This document shows positions 1 to 8,610 of a stretch of DNA of 26,747 bases, one piece after another; the first letter of the stretch is position 1, and each line of letters begins with the position of its first letter. The stretch comes from JBOIBN01 sp050739575 (GTDB taxonomy: Bacteria > Pseudomonadota > Gammaproteobacteria > JAKDMP01). A program made the translations under genes and the position numbers. The stretch is from contig JBOIBN010000033.1 of the NCBI GenBank assembly GCA_050739575.1, positions 1 through 26,747 on the forward strand. The letters run 5' to 3'. The notes beneath the pieces were generated by a model. That model made no database searches. It had not been told where the DNA came from and saw only the letters and a program-made list of their open reading frames with translations.

Positions 1-3000
1 TTGGACAGGGCGCCCAAGCCATTGTAGTAGGTCGGATCGCCGGGCCCGCCCTGCTCCTCCAGCGTGTAGCTGGTGGCGCCCGTGACGCCGTTCCAGCTCA
101 CCTCGAAGCTGCCCTCGTAGCTTGTCTGCGGCGTCGCAGTGGGCGCCGGCGGCGGTGGCGGGGCGGCCACCGTTTCCGTCATCCGCGCGCTCCAAGGCCC
201 GCATACGTCGGGCAGACTGCACCCTTTCACCTGATAACGGTAGCTGCCCACCTCCTTGCCGCTCGCGGTCCAACTGCGCCCGTCGTTGTTGTAGCGCTGG
301 GTCCAGGTGCCATTGTCCTCGGATTCCTGCAACACGTAGGAGGTGGCGCCGCTCACCGCCGTCCACGAAACGGTGTAGCCGCCGGTGGTGCTGGTCTCGG
401 GATCGAGCGTGAGGGTCGCCGTGCCCGACGGCGGGTCCGCGGCCTGCACGCTCACGGTCGCGCTGTTCTGGTGGAAGCCGTCGCTCGCGGTGACCTTGAA
501 GTGATAGGTCCCCGCCTGGGGAAGAATGGCGCTCGCCTGAGCTTCGTCTGCGTCGCTGAGCGTCGCTGTCGGCCCGCTGGTCTGCGTCCAGCTATAGCTC
601 AGCCCCCAGCCGTCGGGGTCGCTCCCGCTGGCGATCAATTGGACCGTGCTATTCGTCGCCACCGGCCCGGGCGGATCGGCCTCGGCGCTCACCGACGCGG
701 GCGCACCGTCGGTGCCGCCGGCGAGCGCCGGATAGGCTTGCGTCTGTGGCCGCCCGTCAGGGTCATAATCCTGCCCCTGAAGATAGGTCGTGCCGCCGGT
801 CGTGATCTCTGAGGCCGTCGCCCGCCCGGCGCTGTCGTAGCCGTACACCTGTTTGTACACGATCGTGCCGCTCACCTTCACCTGTTCGGTAGCCGGGGCG
901 CCGATACCGTCGGGCGCCGTGTCGTAAGTCCAGGTGCTCACCCGACTGTCGGTGGAATCGGTCTCCGTGAGTGTGCGCCCGAGTGCATCGTAAGTGGTGG
1001 CGATCGTCTGGCCGCGGGCGTCGGTCACACTCGTTGTCTCTCCGAAGCCGTCGGGCTGATAAGTCCAGTACCCTTTGTCCGGATCGCTGAGCGTCAACTT
1101 GTCGCCGAAGCCGTCGTAGGTGGCGGCGATGGTATTGCCCATGGGATCGGTGGCGAGCATCAGATCGCCCCCGGCATCGTAGCGGTAAGTGGAATCAATC
1201 CAACTCGAGTCGTCCTTCTGTTGGTCCACCTCGACGAGGTTGCCTTCGCCCTTGCCCAGCCCGTCGTAAGTATGGGTATAGACATGGGTCATGCCGCTCG
1301 CCTTGTCGGTATAGGTGGTGGTGAGCCCGGCGTAGGCCATGGTGACCGTGCGCCCGTTCGGATAATCCGTTTCACCGGGGCGATCCAGCACGTCGTAGCT
1401 CGGAAACTGCGTGGTATAGGGTGTCCCACCCGCATAATAAGGCGCCGTCTTCCCGTGCACACGTCCGAGTTCGTCGTAAGTGGTGCTCACATAGATCCAG
1501 GAACCGTCGAAGCCCTGCTTCGCACTGCGCAACTCGTGACCAAAAGCGTCATAGCAGATATAAGATTCCGGATAGCCTAGTTGGAATTGATCGGCGACAT
1601 AGGCGGCGTGAGCGGGACAACTGTAGCCACCGCCCGGATCGTAATAGTTGATATTGATTGGCGATTCGCCGGCCGGTTGCCCACCCGCTGTGCGCCCGAA
1701 GGCGTCGAACGCATAGTCGGTCTCGATGCCGTTGGGGTCGGTTGCGGCGGTCTTGTTACCGGTCGCCAGATCGTAGGTGAACGTGGCCGTCTGACCGAGC
1801 GCGTTGGTGACGCTCATGGGGAAAAAGCCGTCGCTGCCGTAATCACTGGTGGTCACACGGTTGTCGCTGCCCGCGGTCTGGGTAACTTTGGTCTGGTTGC
1901 CGAAGCCATCGTAGGCGTAGCTCCAGTCGCGCGGCACGTTCTGGCCGCCATGGGGTGCCGTGACGTGTTTGGTCTTGACGTTGAAATCGGGCCAGTAGGT
2001 GTAGGTCGCGGCCGTCGTCAACGAGTCGTTCGTCGTTGGAGATTGCGTGTAGTTGAGCGCAGCGGTCACGGACTGGGTATTCACGGTGTGCGCCCAGCAA
2101 TTGTCGCCGCTACTGCCGCCGTTGTAAGTAGTCGCAGTCGTGATGGTCTGCGTCGCCTGCTGGGTGGTTGTCGTGTCGGTACCGCTCGCGGCATTGCCGC
2201 AGGCGTCGGGCTGACCTTGTGTCTGGGTAACCGTTTCGATCGTCGAATAATCCGCAGGCTCTTTGGTCGTGGTGGTCTGGGGGTCCGCATAGACCACCGT
2301 GTAGCCCCCTCCAGGCGCCGGGGCGGATTGCCAGACTGACGTGGATTGCGAAAGCCAATTTGAAGTGCCTACATTGCCGGTGGTGGAGTTCGTGATCTTT
2401 GGAACCCGCCCGATGTAGGGAAATACCTGCGAGTAATCGGTCGCCGTCACGGTGCCCCGCGTTACGTCGGTGGAATCGATTTCGGCAAAACCGAGAAAGC
2501 CGCGGCCATCCACGCTGTAGCGCGCATCCTGGTAAGCGTAATCGTAGGTGTTCATGCCCCCGATCGGATTGGTCTCGCTCATCGAGGAGACGACCGTCAT
2601 GGCGCTCGTGAACAGCATGCTGGGATAGCTGCTGGTGCTTCCGGGGTTGCGCTGATAAACGCCGTCACCCGAAATCGGCTGGTAGGTAAAATCGTCGCTG
2701 ACGCCGAAGCCGTTATCGGTAGAGACCAGGAGATCCGGCTGCGGACTCGGATCGGTATTGGCGCTGCCGCCGGAAAAGTCGAACTTATAGGCCTTCAGCA
2801 CTCGGGAATAAGTGTCAGTCGTAAGCGTAACCGATACGCCGTCGATATCCTGCAGACCGTCGTTGTTGAAATCCATCAGCGGGGCCGGACCCATGTTCGT
2901 CAGGCTAGCGCCTAACTGACTCACCCCAAAACCGGAGCTGGTACCGTCTGCACGATAAACGCGCCAGTCATAGCCGTCGATGACCTGGGGTCCGACCGTA

Positions 3001-6000
3001 CCAATACGCTTGACCCATCCGCTGCAAGGTTCACCGTAACCTCTCTGAGTACCACAATCGTGATTCTTCTCCGGATCGCAGGTGGGGTTATACGATAACG
3101 CCGTATAGGAGCGTTCATAGGGCACCAGCAAATCTTCGCCGCCGTTGGGATCACGCACCGTCGTCACGAAGTCGTTGATGTAATCGCTGCTGGTCTGGGG
3201 AATTGCTATATTGGTGTCAAGGCGAGTGCCGAACGTACCGTCCCCCTTGTTGGGATAGACATACCAGTACCAATCACCTTGGCTGTCCTGCTCGGACTCC
3301 AGAACGTCGGGCAGGGAATCGCCGTTGATGTCCGCCACGACCACGGGGACGCCGAAGTACTGCTTGTGATTGGTGTGATTTCCGGGGGTGTTGGGATTTT
3401 CCACGTAGGGAATGGTGGTCGTGATCTCGTCGAAATGATCGCCCAGCGAATGCAGCAGCGTGAAATAGGTATCGGTGCCGATATGGACGAGAAGGTCGCT
3501 TTTGCCGTCGGCGTCGTAATCGAGCACTTGAGCGTAATTGATGGGGTCAGAAGTCTGTTCGGTAAAGTAGAGCGAATAAGAGGGGTTGCCTCCCGTTGCA
3601 TTGTCCTTATATACATACAGGTCATAGGTACCGTTGCTCGGTTCGGCAGCCGCTACGAGGTCGGGCTTGCCGTCGCCGTTGAAGTCGCCGACCATCAGAT
3701 TCGTGAAGGTGGGGTAGCCTGCGCTCTCGCTGTAGTTGGCGTGAACGCTGACACCCGCATACGGGGATTGGTCGTTCCCGTTATGGTCGGTGTAGGAGAT
3801 GTAGATCGGACTGGGCTCAGATGCGGTTCCCGGCGTTACCACGTAAGCATTATCCGTGCGGCCGTCGAGGTTGAAATCTATGTTCCCCTTGATAGCTTTG
3901 TCGTAGGTAGTTTGCACGGGTGTTCCAAAGCCCACCGACGAGCCTTGCTGAAACCAGTACGTCAATGGGGGGTGGAGCAGGGTGCCCCCCGTCATGCTGC
4001 CCAAATCCAACCGCCCGTCGCCATCCCGGTCATAGGATTCGAAAAATCTCGGGGCAGCGGATAAATAGCAATTTCCCGCCACCGGAACGTTCAGGCTGGC
4101 CGGGTTGACCGAGACGAACCGCGCAGCGTGCTGACCCTGATAGCTGAAGGCGGTGGCGGGCAGGCAATGCTGGCCGGCGCCGTCCCAGGCGCACTCCTGC
4201 ACGGAGTCGAGCAACGGGCGATGGGTCGCCGCACTGTCCTGGTAGTCGAGCGCGTATTGGCGGACGTTTGCACCGCCGACCGACGTGGTGATCGTGGTCA
4301 GCAGCTTTGTGGTCTGTAGTTCCATGCCGGCGAGATAGTGCACGATGTTGGGAATATCGCTACTCACGGCGCTGCGGTTCTCCCAGTCGAAGGTAACTTT
4401 GCGTGTCGCACCCGCGCCACCGAGCGTGTAGTCAATCTCGCTCGGATAGTATTCGCCGTTCGCATTGCTGTAGTGATAGTCCACTTCGTTGCCGTCCTGG
4501 TCTACGCTTTTTTCGAGCGCCCAGGTGAACACGCTGTTGTTCTCATCCGGATTCGGATTGACGAGTTGCGAGTCCGCGGTCGTGCCGTAGGAGAGTATGT
4601 TGCCGTCGGGCGTCGTTACCGTAAAGGATTGCGGACCGTTGCCCTGCGAGCCGACGGCGGCGACCTTGGCGAAGCCGTTGACTTCGGCGTGATAGACGGA
4701 GCCCCCGGCGCCGTAGGTGCCGGAAGTGAGCATCAGCTTCTGCCCGTCGAGGCAGAAGCGATCGCCATTGGTACCGGAGGTGAAGGTCGTGCCGCGGGTC
4801 ACGCCGTCGCTTGCCCAGGTCGCCGGGCAGCGATAGATGGCGGAAAATCCACCAAGCGACCAGCCGACGCCCTCGTGACCGTCGCCGCCGGTGCTGGAGT
4901 AACCGAGAGACAACGAAGGCGCCATGCCGCCGCGTCCCGGCGGCACGGCGATCGGGATGGAATAGGAAGCGGTGCCGTTGGCCACCCCGCCGCTGCCCGC
5001 CATCGCGCCGACAGTATCGGCCTGGATCACCTTCGGATCCAAGCCGTGGCCCGCAGTATGGGGGGCGACGGCGATTCCGCCGCCATTGCCACCTCCGTTG
5101 CCGCCGTCTGCACCCAAGGCGGCCAGGGCATCGGGCGGCGGACCGGTGAGTACGGTGACCGAGACCAGGTGTCCGGAGGCATCGAAATGCGCGCGCAGGT
5201 AAGGGAGGCCGACCTGCTGCGGGATCATCGCGAGCGTCGCGCCCTGCCCGGGCAGCGCCTTCTCGGGAACCAGCAGGTAACTCTCGGCCGACCAGTCCAC
5301 GCCATCGCGCTCGCTCGGCCACTCATCGGCAATCGCAGTGAACTCGCCGTGCGCGTTCGCAAGCAGCACATAGATGTTCCCGCCCGGTGCATCCGGCTGC
5401 ACGAGGAAATCATCCCGTCCGTCACCGTTGAGGTCGGCGACGATCACCTGATGCGTGGCGGGTTCCCAGTCCACGCCGAGGTAGCCCGCATTCCAGCTCT
5501 GCGCGATGCTCTTCGGTTGCTCGTCGTTACCGAAGCCGACGATGCGGCAACAGGCGGTGCCCGGATCAGCTCCCGTGGCACGCACGAACAGCTCGGCATG
5601 TCCGTCGCCGCTGAAGTCGCCGGCACTGAGTGCTGCCCGATCCGCTGACCAGGCCAGCCCCAGCGTGCCGTCGCCCCAGCTCGCGGCAAGAGCGTCGAAC
5701 TTCCCGTCCGCTCCCGCCACGGCGATACCGTCGGTGCCGACGAAGGTGTCGGCCTGAAGCAGAAGATCCGCGCGGCCGTCGCCGTTGAAGTCGCCGACCA
5801 CGAGATCATGACCCGCCTGCGAAAGTTCAAGCTCTCCGAGCGTCGCCGGCATGGCACGGGTGAGAGTGGGGAAACTGCCGTCCGCTGCGGCCAGATACTC
5901 CTGGCTCGCCAATCCCGCCGCGCCTTGCAGGATGAGGTCGTCGCGCCCGTCGCCGTTGAAGTCGCCGACCACGATGCGGTGGGCGCCGGCGTTCCAGTTG

Positions 6001-6263
6001 GTGCCGAGGCTTTGGTCGGGCCAGGTGGCGCTCGCTCCCCCGAAGTTTCCGTCGGGATAGGCGAGGAATTCGGCGGTGTCGTGATAACCGGCAAGCGGCT
6101 GGAGGATGAAGTCCGTCCAGCCGTCGCCGTTGAAATCGCCGGCGATCACCTGATGACCTGCGTAGCCCCCGCCCGCACTCGCGGCGTACGCCGGCAGACC
6201 TCCAAGCAGCATGCCGAAAAGGAGCGCAAATACACGCGCCGCAAAAGTATTCCGCTGCCCCAT
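1..6263 (-). CDS. Exported SpvB / FG-GAP / RHS-repeat giant protein (C-terminus outside window)
   Basis: The frame starts at ATG 6263, five bases after an AGGGAGGG ribosome site. I checked it in phase at 4985, 2939, 2123, 1706, 923 and 59, and it runs off the left edge (2087 codons seen). Order of parts: signal peptide (residues 1-28, cut near AYA|A); five FG-GAP/VCBS-like repeats of about 57-61 residues with GDFNGDGRDDL cores (30-370); a Gly-rich linker; an SpvB-like domain from about 427 (NGTASYSIPI, then EGVGWSLGG); more FG-GAP units (about 745-1130, e.g. GDFNGDGKPDLV); RHS/YD repeats (about 1435-1835, e.g. YDALGRTLTETD); a PKD-like domain (about 1855-1945); and fibronectin-type repeats (about 1947 to the edge). 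Families of this layout include TcB/TcC-like and Rhs polymorphic proteins that encapsulate a C-terminal toxin. Export is inferred from the signal peptide. The effector, if there is one, lies to the left of base 1. No secretion or immunity gene is visible. Confidence 0.88.
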   Translation of the reverse strand, partial: MGQRNTFAARVFALLFGMLLGGLPAYAASAGGGYAGHQVIAGDFNGDGWTDFILQPLAGYHDTAEFLAYPDGNFGGASATWPDQSLGTNWNAGAHRIVVGDFNGDGRDDLILQGAAGLASQEYLAAADGSFPTLTRAMPATLGELELSQAGHDLVVGDFNGDGRADLLLQADTFVGTDGIAVAGADGKFDALAASWGDGTLGLAWSADRAALSAGDFSGDGHAELFVRATGADPGTACCRIVGFGNDEQPKSIAQSWNAGYLGVDWEPATHQVIVADLNGDGRDDFLVQPDAPGGNIYVLLANAHGEFTAIADEWPSERDGVDWSAESYLLVPEKALPGQGATLAMIPQQVGLPYLRAHFDASGHLVSVTVLTGPPPDALAALGADGGNGGGNGGGIAVAPHTAGHGLDPKVIQADTVGAMAGSGGVANGTASYSIPIAVPPGRGGMAPSLSLGYSSTGGDGHEGVGWSLGGFSAIYRCPATWASDGVTRGTTFTSGTNGDRFCLDGQKLMLTSGTYGAGGSVYHAEVNGFAKVAAVGSQGNGPQSFTVTTPDGNILSYGTTADSQLVNPNPDENNSVFTWALEKSVDQDGNEVDYHYSNANGEYYPSEIDYTLGGAGATRKVTFDWENRSAVSSDIPNIVHYLAGMELQTTKLLTTITTSVGGANVRQYALDYQDSAATHRPLLDSVQECAWDGAGQHCLPATAFSYQGQHAARFVSVNPASLNVPVAGNCYLSAAPRFFESYDRDGDGRLDLGSMTGGTLLHPPLTYWFQQGSSVGFGTPVQTTYDKAIKGNIDFNLDGRTDNAYVVTPGTASEPSPIYISYTDHNGNDQSPYAGVSVHANYSESAGYPTFTNLMVGDFNGDGKPDLVAAAEPSNGTYDLYVYKDNATGGNPSYSLYFTEQTSDPINYAQVLDYDADGKSDLLVHIGTDTYFTLLHSLGDHFDEITTTIPYVENPNTPGNHTNHKQYFGVPVVVADINGDSLPDVLESEQDSQGDWYWYVYPNKGDGTFGTRLDTNIAIPQTSSDYINDFVTTVRDPNGGEDLLVPYERSYTALSYNPTCDPEKNHDCGTQRGYGEPCSGWVKRIGTVGPQVIDGYDWRVYRADGTSSGFGVSQLGASLTNMGPAPLMDFNNDGLQDIDGVSVTLTTDTYSRVLKAYKFDFSGGSANTDPSPQPDLLVSTDNGFGVSDDFTYQPISGDGVYQRNPGSTSSYPSMLFTSAMTVVSSMSETNPIGGMNTYDYAYQDARYSVDGRGFLGFAEIDSTDVTRGTVTATDYSQVFPYIGRVPKITNSTTGNVGTSNWLSQSTSVWQSAPAPGGGYTVVYADPQTTTTKEPADYSTIETVTQTQGQPDACGNAASGTDTTTTQQATQTITTATTYNGGSSGDNCWAHTVNTQSVTAALNYTQSPTTNDSLTTAATYTYWPDFNVKTKHVTAPHGGQNVPRDWSYAYDGFGNQTKVTQTAGSDNRVTTSDYGSDGFFPMSVTNALGQTATFTYDLATGNKTAATDPNGIETDYAFDAFGRTAGGQPAGESPININYYDPGGGYSCPAHAAYVADQFQLGYPESYICYDAFGHELRSAKQGFDGSWIYVSTTYDELGRVHGKTAPYYAGGTPYTTQFPSYDVLDRPGETDYPNGRTVTMAYAGLTTTYTDKASGMTHVYTHTYDGLGKGEGNLVEVDQQKDDSSWIDSTYRYDAGGDLMLATDPMGNTIAATYDGFGDKLTLSDPDKGYWTYQPDGFGETTSVTDARGQTIATTYDALGRTLTETDSTDSRVSTWTYDTAPDGIGAPATEQVKVSGTIVYKQVYGYDSAGRATASEITTGGTTYLQGQDYDPDGRPQTQAYPALAGGTDGAPASVSAEADPPGPVATNSTVQLIASGSDPDGWGLSYSWTQTSGPTATLSDADEAQASAILPQAGTYHFKVTASDGFHQNSATVSVQAADPPSGTATLTLDPETSTTGGYTVSWTAVSGATSYVLQESEDNGTWTQRYNNDGRSWTASGKEVGSYRYQVKGCSLPDVCGPWSARMTETVAAPPPPPAPTATPQTSYEGSFEVSWNGVTGATSYTLEEQGGPGDPTYYNGLGALS
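5419..6145 (-). repeat. Tandem coding repeats of the N-terminal FG-GAP block
   Basis: Variants of the 18-base core ccgtcgccgttgaagtcg (plus strand) begin at 5419, 5602, 5776, 5947 and 6121, spaced 183, 174, 171 and 174 bases. Each encodes the calcium-binding-like loop of one FG-GAP unit. The spacing is always a multiple of three, so the repeats are protein units. Near-identity at the DNA level between the 5776 and 5947 copies suggests recent duplication or conversion. Confidence 0.8.
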
Positions 6264-6340
6264 GATCCCTCCCTGCGGGCAGCACCCCCAAAAGACGCAA
6301 CCCGGTTTTTTGAGCTACTCGAATAAAATTCTCAGTTGCA

Positions 6341-6369
6341 ATCAAAAACCCTCGAAGCGAATTTGTCAA
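6341..6369 (-). promoter_or_regulatory. Sigma-70-type promoter for the SpvB/RHS gene
   Basis: On the minus strand there is a perfect -35 hexamer TTGACA (6369-6364), a 17-base spacer and TTTGAT (6346-6341; 4 of 6 matches to TATAAT). The spot is about 78 bases ahead of ATG 6263, leaving a leader of about 70 bases. Position and spacing support a promoter; no start-site data exist. Confidence 0.45.
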
Positions 6370-6440
6370 GCCCCCCTGGTTACGTGCGTCGTGCCGCATC
6401 TTTCCGCTGCCGCGTCTCGAACCGGGCCGTTCCGAACCGA

Positions 6441-6446
6441 TATACT
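6441..6446 (+). promoter_or_regulatory. Possible -10 box for the nfeD-slipin operon
   Basis: TATACT lies 33 bases before the GTG start of the NfeD gene, in the divergent spacer. The -35 region at 17 bases (TCGAAC) is weak, so this is only a candidate. Confidence 0.35.
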
Positions 6447-6478
6447 ACCGGCAGCTTTCGAGTGGGGAGAAGGCCGCC

Positions 6479-6934
6479 GTGTTTGTGTTCGGAATCGTCC
6501 TGCTGGTCGCCGGCGCGCTGGTGGTGGTGGCGGAGATCCATACCCTCACCATTTATCTCATCGCCCTGGCCGCGGCCTGTTTCGTGGCCGGCGGACTCGC
6601 CTTGGGCGCAGATACCGGCTTGGCCACGACCCTGATTGTCTTTGCGGTTGTCCTTTTCGCCGGTCTGCCGGTCGCGTACTATGCCCGGCGACGGTTGAAG
6701 AACCCCGAATCCGAGCATGTCACCCATGACGATGTCGGTGCGTCCGTGACGGTCGTTACCGCTCGTGACGGACAACTGCGGGTCAGTTATCGGGGTGCCG
6801 AATGGGACGCCCGTCCAGCCGCGGAGCTGGCGGCGGAAAACATTGCGCCCGGCGCGCGGCTGCGGATCGCGGCCCGCGACGGCAACACGCTGGTGGTCGT
6901 TGGGGAACCACGGAATGCAATTGCCGGCGCCTGA
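6479..6934 (+). CDS. NfeD-family membrane protein
   Basis: A 151-residue protein with three hydrophobic helices (about residues 2-21, 24-45 and 48-68), a basic RRR stop-transfer stretch, then a soluble domain of about 80 residues matching the NfeD OB fold, with a DVGASVTVV-type entry. Start is GTG, preceded by a GGGAGAAGG ribosome site. NfeD proteins are encoded beside SPFH/stomatin-like genes and are thought to work with them in the membrane. Here the slipin gene follows after 33 bases, so the two probably form one transcript. The short form without the N-terminal ClpP-like protease domain is the common partner of slipins. The product is inner-membrane; its biochemical role is not known from sequence. 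Confidence 0.88.
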   Translation: MFVFGIVLLVAGALVVVAEIHTLTIYLIALAAACFVAGGLALGADTGLATTLIVFAVVLFAGLPVAYYARRRLKNPESEHVTHDDVGASVTVVTARDGQLRVSYRGAEWDARPAAELAAENIAPGARLRIAARDGNTLVVVGEPRNAIAGA

Positions 6935-6967
6935 TTTCATCGTCCATGCTTCAGGGAGAATCCGATC

Positions 6968-7882
6968 ATGACCGTTTCGCTCGTCGTTGCCGTCGTTCTA
7001 ATCCTGATCGCGCTTGCGATCGTCAGTCGCGGTATTCGCATCGTGCCTCAGCAGCACGCCTGGATCATCGAACGCTTCGGCCGCTTTCACCGCACGCTCG
7101 AACCGGGCCTCAACCTCATCATCCCGATCTTCGACAAGGTTGCCTACCGGTTTGACCTGCGGGAAAGGCCGATCAATGTCGCCGAGCAGTCCTGCATCAC
7201 CCAGGACAACACCCAGATCATGATCGACGGGGTTCTGTACCTGCAGATCACCGATCCGAAAAAGGCGGCGTATGGCACCAGCGATCCGTTTCTCGCCGTC
7301 GAGCAACTGGCGCAGACGATCATGCGCTCCGACGTCGGCAAGAAGCAGCTCGACGAGGTGCTTTCTTCGCGCTCCGAGCTGAATTCCTCGATCGTTTCCG
7401 AACTCGACAAGGCAGCGATCAACTGGGGCGTCAAGGTGCTGCGCTACGAGATCCGCAAGATCGACCCGCCGCAGGAAGTGGTGCGCGCGATGGAATTGCA
7501 GATCACCGCCGAGCGCCAGAAGCGGGCATTGATCGCCAAGTCGGAGGGCGATCGCCAGCAGGCCATCAACGTGGCCGAGGGCGAGAAGCGCTCGCGCGTG
7601 CTCGGCGCCGAGGGCGAGGCCATCGCGATCAACACCGTGGTCAAGGCCCAGGCCGATGCCATCCGCACCATCGCCGCCGCGCTGGGCGAGGATGGCGGCG
7701 ATCTCGCAATGCGCATGCGTCTTGCCTCCGACCTGATCAGCCAGTACGGCAATCTCGCCAAGGCTTCGACCACGATGATCGTGCCGGCGGAGATGGGCGA
7801 TCTCTCGCGGTTTCTGGCCACCGCGCTCGCGATCACCAACAAGGAGGGCGGAGCCGGTCGTGGCGCGGGCGCCAAGGCCTAG
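6968..7882 (+). CDS. SPFH/stomatin-like (slipin, QmcA/paraslipin type) membrane protein
   Basis: A 304-residue protein with one N-terminal membrane segment (residues 2-19) followed by the SPFH/Band 7 domain (about 20-200), including PQQHAWIIERFGRF and the RSDVGKKQLDEVLSSR region. A long Ala/Glu-rich helical segment follows (about 170-245), then the C-terminal segment typical of bacterial QmcA/paraslipins (LASDLISQYGNLA). Start ATG has GGGAG nine bases upstream. SPFH proteins form oligomeric membrane-associated rings that organise membrane microdomains and affect proteolysis. Pairing with nfeD immediately upstream is the classic arrangement and supports the assignment. HflK/HflC are related, but there is no hfl context here. 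Confidence 0.92.
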   Translation: MTVSLVVAVVLILIALAIVSRGIRIVPQQHAWIIERFGRFHRTLEPGLNLIIPIFDKVAYRFDLRERPINVAEQSCITQDNTQIMIDGVLYLQITDPKKAAYGTSDPFLAVEQLAQTIMRSDVGKKQLDEVLSSRSELNSSIVSELDKAAINWGVKVLRYEIRKIDPPQEVVRAMELQITAERQKRALIAKSEGDRQQAINVAEGEKRSRVLGAEGEAIAINTVVKAQADAIRTIAAALGEDGGDLAMRMRLASDLISQYGNLAKASTTMIVPAEMGDLSRFLATALAITNKEGGAGRGAGAKA

Positions 7883-7973
7883 TTCACGAAACGATCGTGC
7901 GACATGACCCGATGCGGACTTCGATGTTCGATGTTGGTTTCGATGTGAGATTCGGAATGTACCTGAAAATGCT

Positions 7974-8516
7974 ATGGGCGCCGCTCCCTTGAGCATGGAG
8001 AAAGAGGCGCAGCTTCTCTACGGCGGTGAATTTCTGCGCCTGCTGCGGCGCGGACACTGGGACTACGTGGAACGGACCAACTCGTGGGCGGTGGCCATCA
8101 TCGTCGCGGTCACGCCGGAAGACAAATTGCTTCTGGTCGAACAGTTCCGCCTGCCGGTGAACCGTTCCGTGATCGAACTTCCGGCTGGCCTCGTCGGCGA
8201 CGTGGGGGCCGATGAGCCGCTGGTGGAAGCAGCACGCCGCGAACTGCTGGAGGAGACCAGCTATGCCGCGGCGCAAATCGAAATCCTCGCCTCGGGTCCC
8301 GTAACCGCCGGCTTGAGCAACGAAGTCAGCTACTTTTGCGCCGCCCACGGACTCGTCCGCGAGGGCCCCGGCGGCGGCGACGACAGCGAGGACATCCGCG
8401 TGCACGAGGTACCGCTCGCCGATCTCCCCGCGTGGCTTGCGCGTGCCGGAAAAAGTGCTGCGATAGATCCCAAGATTTACGCCGGACTCTGGTTACTGCA
8501 TCACAACCCTCGATAA
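7974..8516 (+). CDS. NUDIX hydrolase, ADP-ribose pyrophosphatase-like
   Basis: A 180-residue protein with a NUDIX box at residues 75-97 (G-x5-E-x7-REL-x-EE). The usual Gly near the box end is Ser96 (EETSY), a tolerated variant in some ADP-ribose/sugar-nucleotide pyrophosphatases. VEQFRLPVNRSVIELPAG just before the box is characteristic of the ADPRase/NudF-like subgroup, which cleaves ADP-ribose or related nucleoside diphosphate sugars. The box Glu residues would bind the catalytic metal. ATG 7974 has no clear ribosome site; ATG 7995 (MEKEAQ) is an alternative. It lies 91 bases after the slipin gene and converges with ubiB. Substrate is not determinable from sequence. Confidence 0.87.
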   Translation: MGAAPLSMEKEAQLLYGGEFLRLLRRGHWDYVERTNSWAVAIIVAVTPEDKLLLVEQFRLPVNRSVIELPAGLVGDVGADEPLVEAARRELLEETSYAAAQIEILASGPVTAGLSNEVSYFCAAHGLVREGPGGGDDSEDIRVHEVPLADLPAWLARAGKSAAIDPKIYAGLWLLHHNPR

Positions 8517-8610
8517 GTCGCCGGCCGAAGAGTGCGAGACCGTCCGCAGTAATAAAAATAACGAGTGGGGTCGGAGCCTTACGCTTTATCGGCGCGTTTG
8601 ATGCGGCTAC

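Noticed and set aside
233..5148. Nothing resembling a tRNA, rRNA or origin in this or other parts of the window
   Set aside because: No cloverleaf, conserved rRNA core or DnaA-box cluster was noticed while reading both strands.
4338..5648. 436-codon plus-strand open frame inside the SpvB/RHS region
   Set aside because: The minus-strand frame through the same bases gives clear SpvB and FG-GAP motifs; the plus-strand product has no recognisable features and no ribosome site.
5400..6150. Regularly spaced repeats that could suggest a CRISPR-like array
   Set aside because: Spacing is a multiple of three, the copies diverge, and they translate into FG-GAP loops within one frame.
7916..7950. Short direct repeats of ttcgatgt before the NUDIX gene
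   Set aside because: Only three 8-base copies in an intergenic gap, with no dyad or promoter context; too short to call.
6998..7996. Long open frame (332 codons) antisense to the slipin gene
   Set aside because: It mirrors a strongly conserved SPFH gene; its product is Ala/Leu/Gly/His-rich with no motif, as expected from a GC-rich shadow frame.
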